36,285 bases of DNA. Source: Gemmatimonadota bacterium (GTDB taxonomy: Bacteria > Latescibacterota > UBA2968). Each line of letters begins with the position of its first letter. Position 1 is the first letter of the stretch. The position numbers and the translations under genes were made by a program. The notes beneath the pieces were generated by a model. The model worked only from the letters and a program-made list of their open reading frames with translations. It had not been told where the DNA came from and did no database searches. Location: contig JAPPAB010000124.1 of the NCBI GenBank assembly GCA_026705765.1, positions 1 to 36,285 on the forward strand, read 5' to 3'. Positions 1 through 7,561 of the stretch are shown one piece after another.

Positions 1-2
1 CA

Positions 3-146
3 CAGGTGGGGACGTCCGCCTATGCAGGAGGCCGCGTAAGACTGGGCTTGTATAGACAGCAACGGCTGATGATCGCACAATCCCTGCTGAATGCTTTCAG
101 AATTCCACAGGCTTCAGACGGGGGAGTACGTCAAGGTTGGGTATAG
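3..146 (+). CDS. possible C-terminal end of an upstream gene (truncated by window edge)
   Basis: An open frame enters from the left edge and runs 47 codons to a TAG at 144-146. The peptide contains GGRVRLGLYRQQ and ends in RQGWV. I do not recognise a family. The other two forward frames close within the first 55 bases, and the codon choice looks ordinary, which is weak support for a real gene tail. It may equally be chance. The remaining bases to the sulfatase start at 244 hold no feature I can name. Confidence 0.25.
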   Translation, partial: QVGTSAYAGGRVRLGLYRQQRLMIAQSLLNAFRIPQASDGGVRQGWV

Positions 147-243
147 TAATTTCGAACATAACCAGCAGTTCCGACAAAACGACGACGACTTAGAAACCGA
201 TGGTCGTCCAGGGGGCGATCATAGAGAGGTTAATGGGTAAAAA

Positions 244-1692
244 ATGAAAAATATTGTTTTACTTATCACCGATACCTTTCGGTATGACAATCTCGGCGAG
301 CGGGCGAGACGTCCGATTCGCACGCCAATGCTCGATAAATTTGAGGCAAAACGAGCGACGGCTGTTGACAAATTCTATATGAGTAGTTTCCCGACGGTAC
401 CGCACCGCACAGATATTATGACGGGAACAGTCGGGTGGCCCCACTACCCGTGGCAGCCAATCGATCTGAGCGGACGGAACATCACCGCACAACTTCTGAG
501 TGAGCAGGGATACGCAACGCAGCTCATCTGTGACACCCCGCACCTGTTTAACACACGGTTCCAGCACTGTTTCGATGCCGCTTTCCAGCATCGTGGACAG
601 GAAGGAGACAAACCGCTTCTCCACCACAACGATGAAATAAAAATCGTTATGCCGAATGAAAAGACGCGACCGCATCCATCATACCGCGGACACACCCTAC
701 CGAACACGCACCGCTGGACGAACCGCTACTACCAGTACGAGGCGGAAACGTTCTCCGGTAGGACTTCCGAGACTACAATTCGATGGTTGGAGGAAAACTA
801 CCGCTCGGGTCCCTTTTTCCTCTGGGTTGACTTCTTCGATCCACACGAACCGTGGGACCCACCTGAATACCTCGTCAAACGATACGATCCAGATTATACC
901 GGTCCACCGATGATACATCCGAACTACGGTCTGTCGTCCCTCTTTACGGATGCGGAATTGCACAACCTCTGGGCACACTACGCAGCAGAGGCAGAACTCA
1001 TTGACCGACACATCGGACGGGTTCTGCAGAAAGTGGAAGATCTGGAGTTATGGGATGATACCCTCGTCGTTGTGCTTTCCGACCACGGCATGTCCATCGG
1101 TGAACACAGTAGAACGGGTAAATCCAACATCGATCCAGACGATTCACGCTACTGGCCCACGTATCCAGAGATTAACCATGAGATGTTCCTGATTGCTGGT
1201 GGAGATGTTCCGTGCGGGCAACGCCTCGATCTTATCGCGCAACCGATGGATATTATGCCGACACTCTGTGAATTGGCTGGTGTTACCCTGGATCCACCCA
1301 AACCATTTGAGGGACATTCCTTCACACAGGCTCTCCTTAACGGTGATACACAACACAGGGAATACGCCGTAACAGGTTGCCATATCGGCGCACCGGATGG
1401 GAGTGTACCACGTCGAGCAACAACGCCTTTCCTCGTCACCGAACGCTGGGGATACGCACCTGTCGGTGAATACGGAAGACCGGAACTGTTCGACCTGCCC
1501 GCAGACCCCATAGCGGAGAACAACATCGCTGCGGATAACATAGAACTCGTCAAGGAATTGCATGAACTCTTTATGGCGCATCTCACGGAACATAATGCGC
1601 CTGAGAAGTTCCTTGATCTCTGGAAGGAAGAACCCTCCGGCGACGGACGCGGCAAATGGTCGATCGACTATCCTGACGAGTCAGATGAATAG
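244..1692 (+). CDS. sulfatase-fold hydrolase with Thr at the catalytic position
   Basis: This 482-residue protein belongs to the alkaline phosphatase/sulfatase superfamily. The N-terminus (KNIVLLITDTFRYDN) carries the first metal-binding Asp (D10), and SDHGMSIGEH near residue 280 supplies the later metal ligands. DPHEPWDPP around residue 200 is also typical of the family. The signature that is normally C/S-x-P-x-R followed by xxLxTG reads T51-V-P-H-R, then TDIMTG. Thr is therefore in the place of the Cys or Ser that is converted to formylglycine. The codon is ACG (394-396), two changes away from a Cys codon. There is no signal peptide, so it is probably cytoplasmic. Thr nucleophiles are known in related phosphodiesterases and phosphonate hydrolases, so the true reaction may not be sulfate ester cleavage. 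A strong terminator follows. Fold assignment is secure; substrate is unknown. Confidence 0.9.
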   Translation: MKNIVLLITDTFRYDNLGERARRPIRTPMLDKFEAKRATAVDKFYMSSFPTVPHRTDIMTGTVGWPHYPWQPIDLSGRNITAQLLSEQGYATQLICDTPHLFNTRFQHCFDAAFQHRGQEGDKPLLHHNDEIKIVMPNEKTRPHPSYRGHTLPNTHRWTNRYYQYEAETFSGRTSETTIRWLEENYRSGPFFLWVDFFDPHEPWDPPEYLVKRYDPDYTGPPMIHPNYGLSSLFTDAELHNLWAHYAAEAELIDRHIGRVLQKVEDLELWDDTLVVVLSDHGMSIGEHSRTGKSNIDPDDSRYWPTYPEINHEMFLIAGGDVPCGQRLDLIAQPMDIMPTLCELAGVTLDPPKPFEGHSFTQALLNGDTQHREYAVTGCHIGAPDGSVPRRATTPFLVTERWGYAPVGEYGRPELFDLPADPIAENNIAADNIELVKELHELFMAHLTEHNAPEKFLDLWKEEPSGDGRGKWSIDYPDESDE

Positions 1693-1700
1693 AAATTGGT

Positions 1701-1734
1701 AAAGGGCGGGACACCGAAGTGTCCCGCCCTTTTT
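1701..1734 (+). terminator. rho-independent terminator after the Thr-type sulfatase homolog
   Basis: A perfect 13-bp GC-rich stem has arms at 1701-1713 and 1720-1732 with a CCGAAG loop, and is followed by a short T run. It lies 9 bases after the stop codon at 1692. It may also slow transcription arriving from the minus-strand sulfatase that ends at 1757, although the T tract there is only three bases. Confidence 0.88.
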
Positions 1735-1756
1735 GTAATGGGATATATTTTATAAA

Positions 1757-3052
1757 TCACCCCTGCGACCCCTTCACACCAATCGGCCAATTCGGGGAGT
1801 CCGTGTGCGCATCTTTCATGAAGTTCTCGATTTCGGCGATCACATCCGGATGCTCTGCGGCGACATCGTTTTCTTCACCAATATCCCTGTCCAGGTCGTA
1901 TAACTCAAGCGGTTCGTCGAGCAACCGGGGCGACGGATTGCGCACGGCCTTCCAGTTTTTCCAGCGCACGGCTTGTTTGAAGCCCCCGCCAAAGCGCTCC
2001 CAGTACAAAAAGCGATCTCCAATATCCTGTGACTCGCCCAAAAGCGTCGGCAATATGCTCACGCCATCCATATTCTCTGGCGCGTCTGTGCCGATCACGT
2101 CTGCAACCGTAGGCATAAAATCGGTATAATACCACACCTGATCGCTCACAGCACCTGCCGGGATACGAGCCGGCCAATGCACAATCATAGGCGTTCGCAA
2201 ACCACCTTCATACATCGTACCTTTTTGCCCGCGCAAAGCACCACAACTGCCAAACGGTTCCCACCGGCGTGCGGCCCCATGGTCAGAACCAAAAAACAAA
2301 AGCGTATTATCCTTTATCCCCAGTTCGCGCAACAAATCCGCAATTTGCCCAACCTGTGTATCAATTTTTGTAATCATCGCCGCATAAACTTTCTCATCAT
2401 CCGTCCAGGGTTTATCGTCCCAGGCGCTCGCATCGGGAATTTCATATCTCCCGTGCGGCAATGTCCACGGCAAGTACAAAAAAAACGGACCATCGCTATT
2501 GTTGCGAATAAAGTCACAGGCAAAGTCAAAAATCATATCGTGAGAATAGTCGTTCTCCTGGCCATCCAGATTCCCTTTGAGAATAACTTTCTCTTCATTG
2601 TGCCACAAATAAGGCGGATAATACGAATGCGCGTTGCGCTGGTTGAGATAGCCAAACCATTCATCAAATCCCTTGCGGGTGGGAATACCCGTCGTATCGG
2701 GCTCACCCAACCCCCATTTGCCGGTTATCCCAGTGGTATATCCCGCCTCCTTAAGCATCTCGGCAACCGTAAAATCCTCCGGCTCGAGCGGCACTCGTTT
2801 CTGGTCTCCCACACCCCCTACAATGCCCATATTGTCGCGCACCCTCGTGTGCCCACTGTGCAAACCCGTCATCAAAACCGCACGAGATGGCGCGCAGATA
2901 GAAGACCCGGTATAACACTGTGTGAACCGCATGGATTCCGACGCAAGCTGATCCAAGCGGGGGGTGGGAATAACCTTTTGCCCATAACAACCCAGATCGC
3001 CATAGCCAATATCATCGCAGAGGATGAAGATAATGTTGGGCAATAAAATCAT
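1757..3052 (-). CDS. arylsulfatase-type sulfatase
   Basis: This 431-residue type I sulfatase hydrolyses a sulfate ester through a formylglycine residue. PNIIFILCDDIGYGD at the N-terminus gives the paired metal-binding aspartates. The FGly motif C53-A-P-S-R-AVLMTG is intact. GKWGLGEPD near residue 110 supplies the conserved Lys and Trp, and FFGSDHGAAR gives the second metal pair. No signal peptide is visible before PNII, so it is predicted to be cytoplasmic. The gene starts 15 bases after the stop of the S41 protease gene, on the same strand, and so is probably the last gene of that transcript. The upstream Shine-Dalgarno is weak. Family and catalytic competence are clear; the substrate cannot be read from sequence. 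Confidence 0.95.
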   Translation of the reverse strand: MILLPNIIFILCDDIGYGDLGCYGQKVIPTPRLDQLASESMRFTQCYTGSSICAPSRAVLMTGLHSGHTRVRDNMGIVGGVGDQKRVPLEPEDFTVAEMLKEAGYTTGITGKWGLGEPDTTGIPTRKGFDEWFGYLNQRNAHSYYPPYLWHNEEKVILKGNLDGQENDYSHDMIFDFACDFIRNNSDGPFFLYLPWTLPHGRYEIPDASAWDDKPWTDDEKVYAAMITKIDTQVGQIADLLRELGIKDNTLLFFGSDHGAARRWEPFGSCGALRGQKGTMYEGGLRTPMIVHWPARIPAGAVSDQVWYYTDFMPTVADVIGTDAPENMDGVSILPTLLGESQDIGDRFLYWERFGGGFKQAVRWKNWKAVRNPSPRLLDEPLELYDLDRDIGEENDVAAEHPDVIAEIENFMKDAHTDSPNWPIGVKGSQG

Positions 3053-3067
3053 ATATTTTCCGATATC

Positions 3068-4978
3068 TTACTCTTTTACCAACGCCAATTTTTGAGCATA
3101 AACAGCCCGATCCTTTAACAGACGAACCGCCTCCTGAAACTGCTTGTCACCCTTTAGCGCCGCTAAAATTTTGCCATTAGTGCCCCACACGCGATTGGCC
3201 AATGCCCGTTCAATTTCCAGCCGGATATACGGCCTGGCCTTGTCATAATCGGCTTCGCGCTCGCGCTCTGCAACCTGTGACAATTGATTGAGTGCGGTTA
3301 TTGTGTCGTCTGTAAATACATCGTTCTCTTTCAGTGTTTCTTTGATCTCCTGTACCTTAATCTCTGTATCCGTTTGATATGAAAAACCACCGGCGTTGAC
3401 CGAATCTGCCATAAAAGTCCAGAATTGATCGACAATATCTTCGGGCAATGTGTAGTCTTCAAATCGACTGGGGAATGATTGCTTTGTTGCAAAATCAACC
3501 GCAAAATCAAAGATCAGGCCTGCGCGCAATAACCCCAGCACCAGCCGCGGCCTGCGCGCTTGTTGCACCACCACATCGGGCTTAATCCCGCCACCACCAT
3601 AGACTTTGCGCTTGTTCACGCGCGTTGTAAATACCTTTTCAGGATCGATATCTTCGGGTCCGTTATGCTCGCTGGAAGCCAACCCCAACAACCCTTCCAA
3701 TCGCATTCCAAGGACCTCTTCTGCCAGGTAGTCTTCCAGACCAAATCTCTCCTCGAGTTCTATAATAACATCTTCTCGCCGTTCGGCCTGACCTATAATG
3801 CCAAAGAGTTCATAAGCCGAGACCTTGGTTGAATTTCCCACTGTAATCTCAATGGGACCGCCGCGATATCGGCGTTTTTCAGCATTGTGAATGCTGCGCC
3901 CGCTCGGCGTATAATAGGCTGCTGTCGTCAACTTCAACGCTTTATCGCCATCACGACCCAATGGACGCACGGTTTGTACAGAGCCTTTCCCAAATGTTTG
4001 CGTGCCCACAATCAAACCCCGATCCCAATCCTGAATTGCGCCAGCGACAATTTCTGATGCACTGGCACTGCGCTCGTCAACCAGGATCACAAGTGGAATA
4101 TCGGCGGGCAATATGGGATCGTTCCGCGTTTTGTGACTGCGACTCTGCTCGCGAAGGCGACCTCTGGTTGACACCACCAGATGATTGGATGGCAAAAACT
4201 TATCGACCACATCAACCGCTGCGTTGAGCAAACCGCCCGGATTGCCGCGCAGGTCCAGGATAATCCCCGTAGCACCATTGTTGAGCGACTTTATCACTGC
4301 CCGTTGCAACTCCCCTCCCGTGCGTTCAGTAAATCGAGAAGAACTGAGCCAGGACATGGAAATATATCCGATATCGGAATCGACTTCGCCCGGAATTTGT
4401 ACACTTGAAATGTCAATACGCGCCCGAATAATTGGCTGATCAAATGGTTCCTCCATCCCCGGTCGTTCAATTTTAATGGTCACACCAGCACCTGGATCAC
4501 CTCGTAAAATATTGACAATTTCGCGCAGGTCCTTATCAAAAGTCGGATCTCCGTCAATGGCAACAATGCGATCTCCTACAACGAGCTTTGAGGTATCCGC
4601 AGGCGTGCCTTCAATAACATTCATCACAACTGGCGGGCCATCATCCTTTCCTCGCTTGCTGATCATAATGCCCAGCCCGCCAAATTTGCCCTGCGTTTCG
4701 ATCTGGAGTTGCTTGAGGTCGTTACTATCAAAAAAGGTGGTATAGGGATCCAGATCCCACAGCATGCCAGAAATAGCAGTGTTGCTCAAATCCTCTGCCT
4801 TCAACTCATCGACATACTCGTTGAAGAGCAGGGTATAGGCCTGTTGAATCTCATCAAACCCACGACCCAATTTTGCATACGCATCTTCGCCGGTCACCAA
4901 CCGGGAATCGAGCACGAGATAAACACACAAAACACCAATTAAAGTTGTAAAAACGGCGACTTTTCTTCGGACAAACAT
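3068..4978 (-). CDS. S41-family C-terminal processing protease with PDZ domain
   Basis: This is a periplasmic, membrane-anchored C-terminal processing peptidase (Prc/CtpA type) of 636 residues. Residues 6-23 form one hydrophobic N-terminal segment (signal anchor). A PDZ domain begins near GKFGGLGIMI at about residue 98. The S41 core holds DLRGNPGG, then SASASE with the likely nucleophile Ser306, Asp317, and Lys331 in TFGKGSVQT. I placed these by matching the Ser-to-Lys spacing of E. coli Prc. A C-terminal GGGGIKPDVVV stretch is common in long CTPs. An upstream start at 5035 (a TTG codon) is possible, but GGAGG six bases before the ATG at 4978 decides for the shorter form. Such proteases trim or degrade envelope proteins. 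The gene lies between tmk and a sulfatase, probably in one transcript. Confidence 0.94.
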   Translation of the reverse strand: MFVRRKVAVFTTLIGVLCVYLVLDSRLVTGEDAYAKLGRGFDEIQQAYTLLFNEYVDELKAEDLSNTAISGMLWDLDPYTTFFDSNDLKQLQIETQGKFGGLGIMISKRGKDDGPPVVMNVIEGTPADTSKLVVGDRIVAIDGDPTFDKDLREIVNILRGDPGAGVTIKIERPGMEEPFDQPIIRARIDISSVQIPGEVDSDIGYISMSWLSSSRFTERTGGELQRAVIKSLNNGATGIILDLRGNPGGLLNAAVDVVDKFLPSNHLVVSTRGRLREQSRSHKTRNDPILPADIPLVILVDERSASASEIVAGAIQDWDRGLIVGTQTFGKGSVQTVRPLGRDGDKALKLTTAAYYTPSGRSIHNAEKRRYRGGPIEITVGNSTKVSAYELFGIIGQAERREDVIIELEERFGLEDYLAEEVLGMRLEGLLGLASSEHNGPEDIDPEKVFTTRVNKRKVYGGGGIKPDVVVQQARRPRLVLGLLRAGLIFDFAVDFATKQSFPSRFEDYTLPEDIVDQFWTFMADSVNAGGFSYQTDTEIKVQEIKETLKENDVFTDDTITALNQLSQVAEREREADYDKARPYIRLEIERALANRVWGTNGKILAALKGDKQFQEAVRLLKDRAVYAQKLALVKE

Positions 4979-5064
4979 GGGGCGCCTCCAGGCGGTGTAC
5001 AACTGCATCAGCAGTTCATTTTTGATAAACGGCAATCAAGATAAAGGTTGAAATCATATCGCGA

Positions 5065-5694
5065 TTATTTAGCCGCCGACATTCGATCGACAACCACCTT
5101 TTTAACATCTTCAAACACATCGCTTATGGGCTGAGAGCCATCAACCCTGAAAATGCGATCGGGTTCCGATTTATATCCCGCGGCAAAACCCCGCCGAACC
5201 CTCTGAAAAAATGCTTCATCTTCCTTTTCAATGCGATCTGCCCCGGACCCCCAACCGCGTTTTCGCGCAGTCTGTAAATCGACATCTAACCAGATCGTGA
5301 TAGCTGGCATCAAACCACCCGTGGCCACATTTTGAATCATTCTCAGATCATTGAGACTCAACCCGCGACCATAGCCCTGATAAGCCAGTGTGGAATCGAC
5401 ATACCGATCTGAAATTACCACTTTGTTTGCATCCAACGAAGGCCGAATCACTTCGTTGACATGCTGTGCGCGATCTGCTGCAAATAAAAACATCTCGGCA
5501 GTTGCATCAATCTCGCCCTGTGGTTTCCAGTCGAGTACCAGGTGCCGAATTTCTCCTCCAAGTTCTGTACTGCCTGGCTCATAAGTAGGTACAACATCGC
5601 GACCGCTACTCCGCAGATGATCAACCAGCAAACTGGCCAGGGTACTCGTCCCGCTTTTATCAATGCCTTCAAATGAAATAAAAAGACCGGACAT
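5065..5694 (-). CDS. tmk: thymidylate kinase
   Basis: dTMP kinase phosphorylates dTMP to dTDP with ATP in the cytoplasm, an essential step in dTTP synthesis. The 209-residue length is typical. Visible motifs are FEGID at the N-terminus, EPGSTELGGEIR (dTMP binding), the DRY motif in SDRYVDSTLAYQG, and a LID-like GWGSGADRIE followed by FFQRVRRGF. The P-loop reads G10-IDKSG-T16-ST, so Thr stands where Walker A normally has Lys, with a Lys three residues earlier (K13). Because every other motif is intact I infer an active variant rather than a dead paralog. It lies 86 bases upstream of the S41 protease gene and downstream of a terminator, so it probably heads the tmk-protease-sulfatase transcript. 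Confidence 0.93.
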   Translation of the reverse strand: MSGLFISFEGIDKSGTSTLASLLVDHLRSSGRDVVPTYEPGSTELGGEIRHLVLDWKPQGEIDATAEMFLFAADRAQHVNEVIRPSLDANKVVISDRYVDSTLAYQGYGRGLSLNDLRMIQNVATGGLMPAITIWLDVDLQTARKRGWGSGADRIEKEDEAFFQRVRRGFAAGYKSEPDRIFRVDGSQPISDVFEDVKKVVVDRMSAAK

Positions 5695-5717
5695 TTGTTC
5701 CCAGTTTTTCTATGAAA

Positions 5718-5750
5718 GAAAAAAAGAACCCGGCGATATGCCTCCGGGTT
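5718..5750 (-). terminator. rho-independent terminator downstream of the phosphatidyltransferase gene
   Basis: On the minus strand the stem AACCCGG/CCGGGTT (5727-5750) is followed by a T-rich tract (5718-5725 on the plus strand is A-rich). It lies between the stop of the phosphatidyltransferase gene (5779) and the tmk start (5694), so tmk probably needs its own promoter or read-through. Confidence 0.8.
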
Positions 5751-5778
5751 TTATCATCCAGTATTGGACAATCGTGCC

Positions 5779-6372
5779 CTATGGTTTTGTCAGCTTTCGA
5801 AAGTGAATTACCCGCTCCATCGCAGTAAAATTTCCCAACAGAGCAATTGCCCAGACCACGACTATCAGACCGATATCCCCAATCAAAGGAACGATCACCC
5901 CGCCAGCGCCAATGGCAATAACGCGCTCGGGCCGCTGCATAAAACCGACTTTGCACTCTGCCCCAAGGCCCTCAATGCGCGCGCGCACATAGCTCACCAT
6001 CAAAGATCCTGCCAGTGCAAAAAAGACCGCCGCGCTCGTCCAGAGATCATCGGCTCGTATAAAACTGATCGCAATGCCAAACCAGATGAAAATTTCGGAA
6101 TATCGATCAACAGTGGAATCGAGAAGCGCACCAAATTTGGACTCTGTCTTGCCCTTGCGCGCCACCTGCCCGTCGAGGAAGTCAAAAACACCTGCAACAA
6201 GCACCGTCAACCCGGCCCACATATACAATCCAAAGCCAAAGAGCACCGCGGCACCTATATTGAAAACAAACCCGATCATGGTCAACAAATCGGGCGTAAA
6301 ACGCTTTTCTACGAGAAATTCTGTAGATGGTGCCAAAATCTCGGCGACATCATCTTTAACTTTTTCAATCAC
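5779..6372 (-). CDS. CDP-alcohol phosphatidyltransferase family membrane protein
   Basis: This 197-residue integral membrane enzyme transfers a phosphatidyl group from a CDP-linked lipid to an alcohol in phospholipid synthesis. The family motif is complete: D64 and D67-G-x2-A71-R72, eight residues, G81-x3-D85-x3-D89. These aspartates bind two metal ions. About five to six hydrophobic segments surround it (residues 28-50, 52-66, 95-115, 120-135 and two near the C-terminus). The acceptor alcohol (glycerol phosphate, inositol phosphate or another) cannot be decided, so I give no symbol. The start is a GTG with no good Shine-Dalgarno. A promoter candidate lies at 6432-6460, next to a cluster of DnaA-box-like sites. 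The gene ends at a clear terminator. Confidence 0.9.
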   Translation of the reverse strand: MIEKVKDDVAEILAPSTEFLVEKRFTPDLLTMIGFVFNIGAAVLFGFGLYMWAGLTVLVAGVFDFLDGQVARKGKTESKFGALLDSTVDRYSEIFIWFGIAISFIRADDLWTSAAVFFALAGSLMVSYVRARIEGLGAECKVGFMQRPERVIAIGAGGVIVPLIGDIGLIVVVWAIALLGNFTAMERVIHFRKLTKP

Positions 6373-6431
6373 TGTAAACCCACAGAGAGTGAAGTTTTTG
6401 GTTGAATTTTCTAATGTTTAGAACAAATCCA

Positions 6432-6460
6432 AATATAGGCCAATTTTAGAGGTGTTGCAA
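6432..6460 (-). promoter_or_regulatory. candidate sigma70 promoter for the phosphatidyltransferase gene
   Basis: On the minus strand TTGCAA (6455-6460) and TATATT (6432-6437) are separated by 17 bases, about 60 bases upstream of the GTG start. The -10 matches five of six consensus bases and the -35 four of six. DnaA-box-like sites begin about 80 bases further upstream. Confidence 0.5.
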
Positions 6461-6537
6461 GCGAAATATCCCTTCTGAACAGACCGAAAAACAACCCGAA
6501 ATACCTGCGTTTCAGCGGTGAAAAATCCGAAAGAAAG

Positions 6538-6643
6538 TGTGGAAAATTATGTGGATAACTTTCACCAATTTGCCCAAATTTAGTACTTTTATCTAATAAA
6601 ATCAATAGTTTAAATTTTTGACAAAGTTATCCACTTTTCCACA
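6538..6643. other. cluster of four DnaA-box-like sites around an AT-rich core
   Basis: Four 9-mers occur in 106 bases. TGTGGAAAA (6538-6546) and TGTGGATAA (6550-6558, perfect complement of TTATCCACA) point one way. TTATCCACT (6627-6635) and TTTTCCACA (6635-6643) point the other way. The pairs flank about 68 bases that are strongly AT-rich. The whole 315-base gap between the phosphatidyltransferase and cyclophilin genes (6373-6687) contains nothing else except the promoter candidate at 6432-6460. Such an inverted box arrangement resembles an origin, a DnaA-titration or DnaA-reactivation locus, or a DnaA-regulated promoter. Sequence alone cannot choose between these. Confidence 0.65.
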
Positions 6644-6687
6644 TTCAATGCGACACCTCCCTTGAGTGTCCATATCTTCCCATCTGT

Positions 6688-7377
6688 CTATCGAAACACA
6701 TCTATGCGCTTGATCACCACAGATTTTACAGGCCGATCCCCCGGTGCGGTTTCGGCCATTGCAATACTGTCAACCACATCCATTCCCTTTGTCACTTCTC
6801 CAAAGGCAGTATATTGATTGTCCAAATTAGGCGCCGTCCCATGCATAATAAAAAATTGTGACCCGGCACCAGCCGACACATCTGAAACGCGAGCCATGGA
6901 AAGAATTCCCGGCACATGTTTTGTATCATTAAATTCATGAGGGATATGCACCAGAGGTCCCCCCATTCCATCATCGGACGGATCATCGTCCTTTGAATTT
7001 GGATCGCCGCCCTGAATCATGAAATTTTTAATCACGCGATGAAACTTGGTATTATCGTAAAATCCGCTTTCTGCTCTGGTGATGAAGGCCAGACAATGAA
7101 CAGGTGCTTTTTCGGGATGGAATTTCAATTCGATATCACCCATATTTGTCGCGATACGCGCCTTCACACCCCGAATCTGATTTACCAGAAATAGCATTCG
7201 GCCGCCGATCTCGCCAGCTCGCTTAATCTGGTTTTGCGCTTTGTTCAACGAGCTTTTCAAAGACCGATTCTCATTGTTCAACTTCTCATTGGCTTGTTTT
7301 AAATCTTCCATTCCGCTACCTCCACAGCTCGCTATTGAAAGACATAATCCCAAAAAAACAAATCGTTTCATAGACAT
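6688..7377 (-). CDS. lipoprotein peptidyl-prolyl cis-trans isomerase (cyclophilin type)
   Basis: This 229-residue cyclophilin catalyses cis-trans isomerisation of prolyl bonds. The N-terminus has a lipoprotein signal with lipobox IAS-C18, so the mature protein should be lipid-anchored in the periplasm. Residues 24-60 are charged and heptad-like (LKQANEKLNNENRSLKSSL), suggesting a coiled-coil stalk. The isomerase domain follows from about residue 72: FHRVIKNFMIQGGDP with the catalytic Arg, GSQFFIMHG, and LDNQYTAFGEV. AAGGAG eight bases before the ATG supports the start. A coiled coil ahead of a cyclophilin domain might mediate oligomerisation or envelope attachment (inference). It is transcribed alone, divergently from the FAH-family gene. 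Confidence 0.93.
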   Translation of the reverse strand: MSMKRFVFLGLCLSIASCGGSGMEDLKQANEKLNNENRSLKSSLNKAQNQIKRAGEIGGRMLFLVNQIRGVKARIATNMGDIELKFHPEKAPVHCLAFITRAESGFYDNTKFHRVIKNFMIQGGDPNSKDDDPSDDGMGGPLVHIPHEFNDTKHVPGILSMARVSDVSAGAGSQFFIMHGTAPNLDNQYTAFGEVTKGMDVVDSIAMAETAPGDRPVKSVVIKRIDVFR

Positions 7378-7391
7378 TTCTCCTTACGAAA

Positions 7392-7419
7392 ATAATACCC
7401 TCCAAATCTCCCTTGACAG
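7392..7419 (-). promoter_or_regulatory. candidate promoter for the cyclophilin gene
   Basis: On the minus strand CTGTCA (7414-7419) lies 16 bases upstream of TATTAT (7392-7397). The gene starts at 7377. The -35 overlaps the -35 of the plus-strand candidate at 7413-7441, so the two divergent genes may compete for polymerase. Confidence 0.45.
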
Positions 7420-7441
7420 TGGTTCTTCTCCACGCTTTATT
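7413..7441 (+). promoter_or_regulatory. candidate promoter for the FAH-family gene
   Basis: A perfect TTGACA (7413-7418) is followed after 17 bases by TTTATT (7436-7441). It points toward the gene starting at 7562, leaving a leader of roughly 110 bases in which I see no further signal. Confidence 0.45.
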
Positions 7442-7561
7442 GTTCGCGCCAGAGTGATACAGGCGCAACACAACCCCGGTCATCCATTGCGCCTATCGCG
7501 GGGCTGAAACACCGCTGCGCAGAACAACACAAACCACCACATTCCCAAGGACATCATCATT

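Noticed and set aside
2177-3046. 289-codon plus-strand frame opposite a sulfatase
   Set aside because: The minus strand carries the intact sulfatase motifs; the antisense peptide has no recognisable domain.
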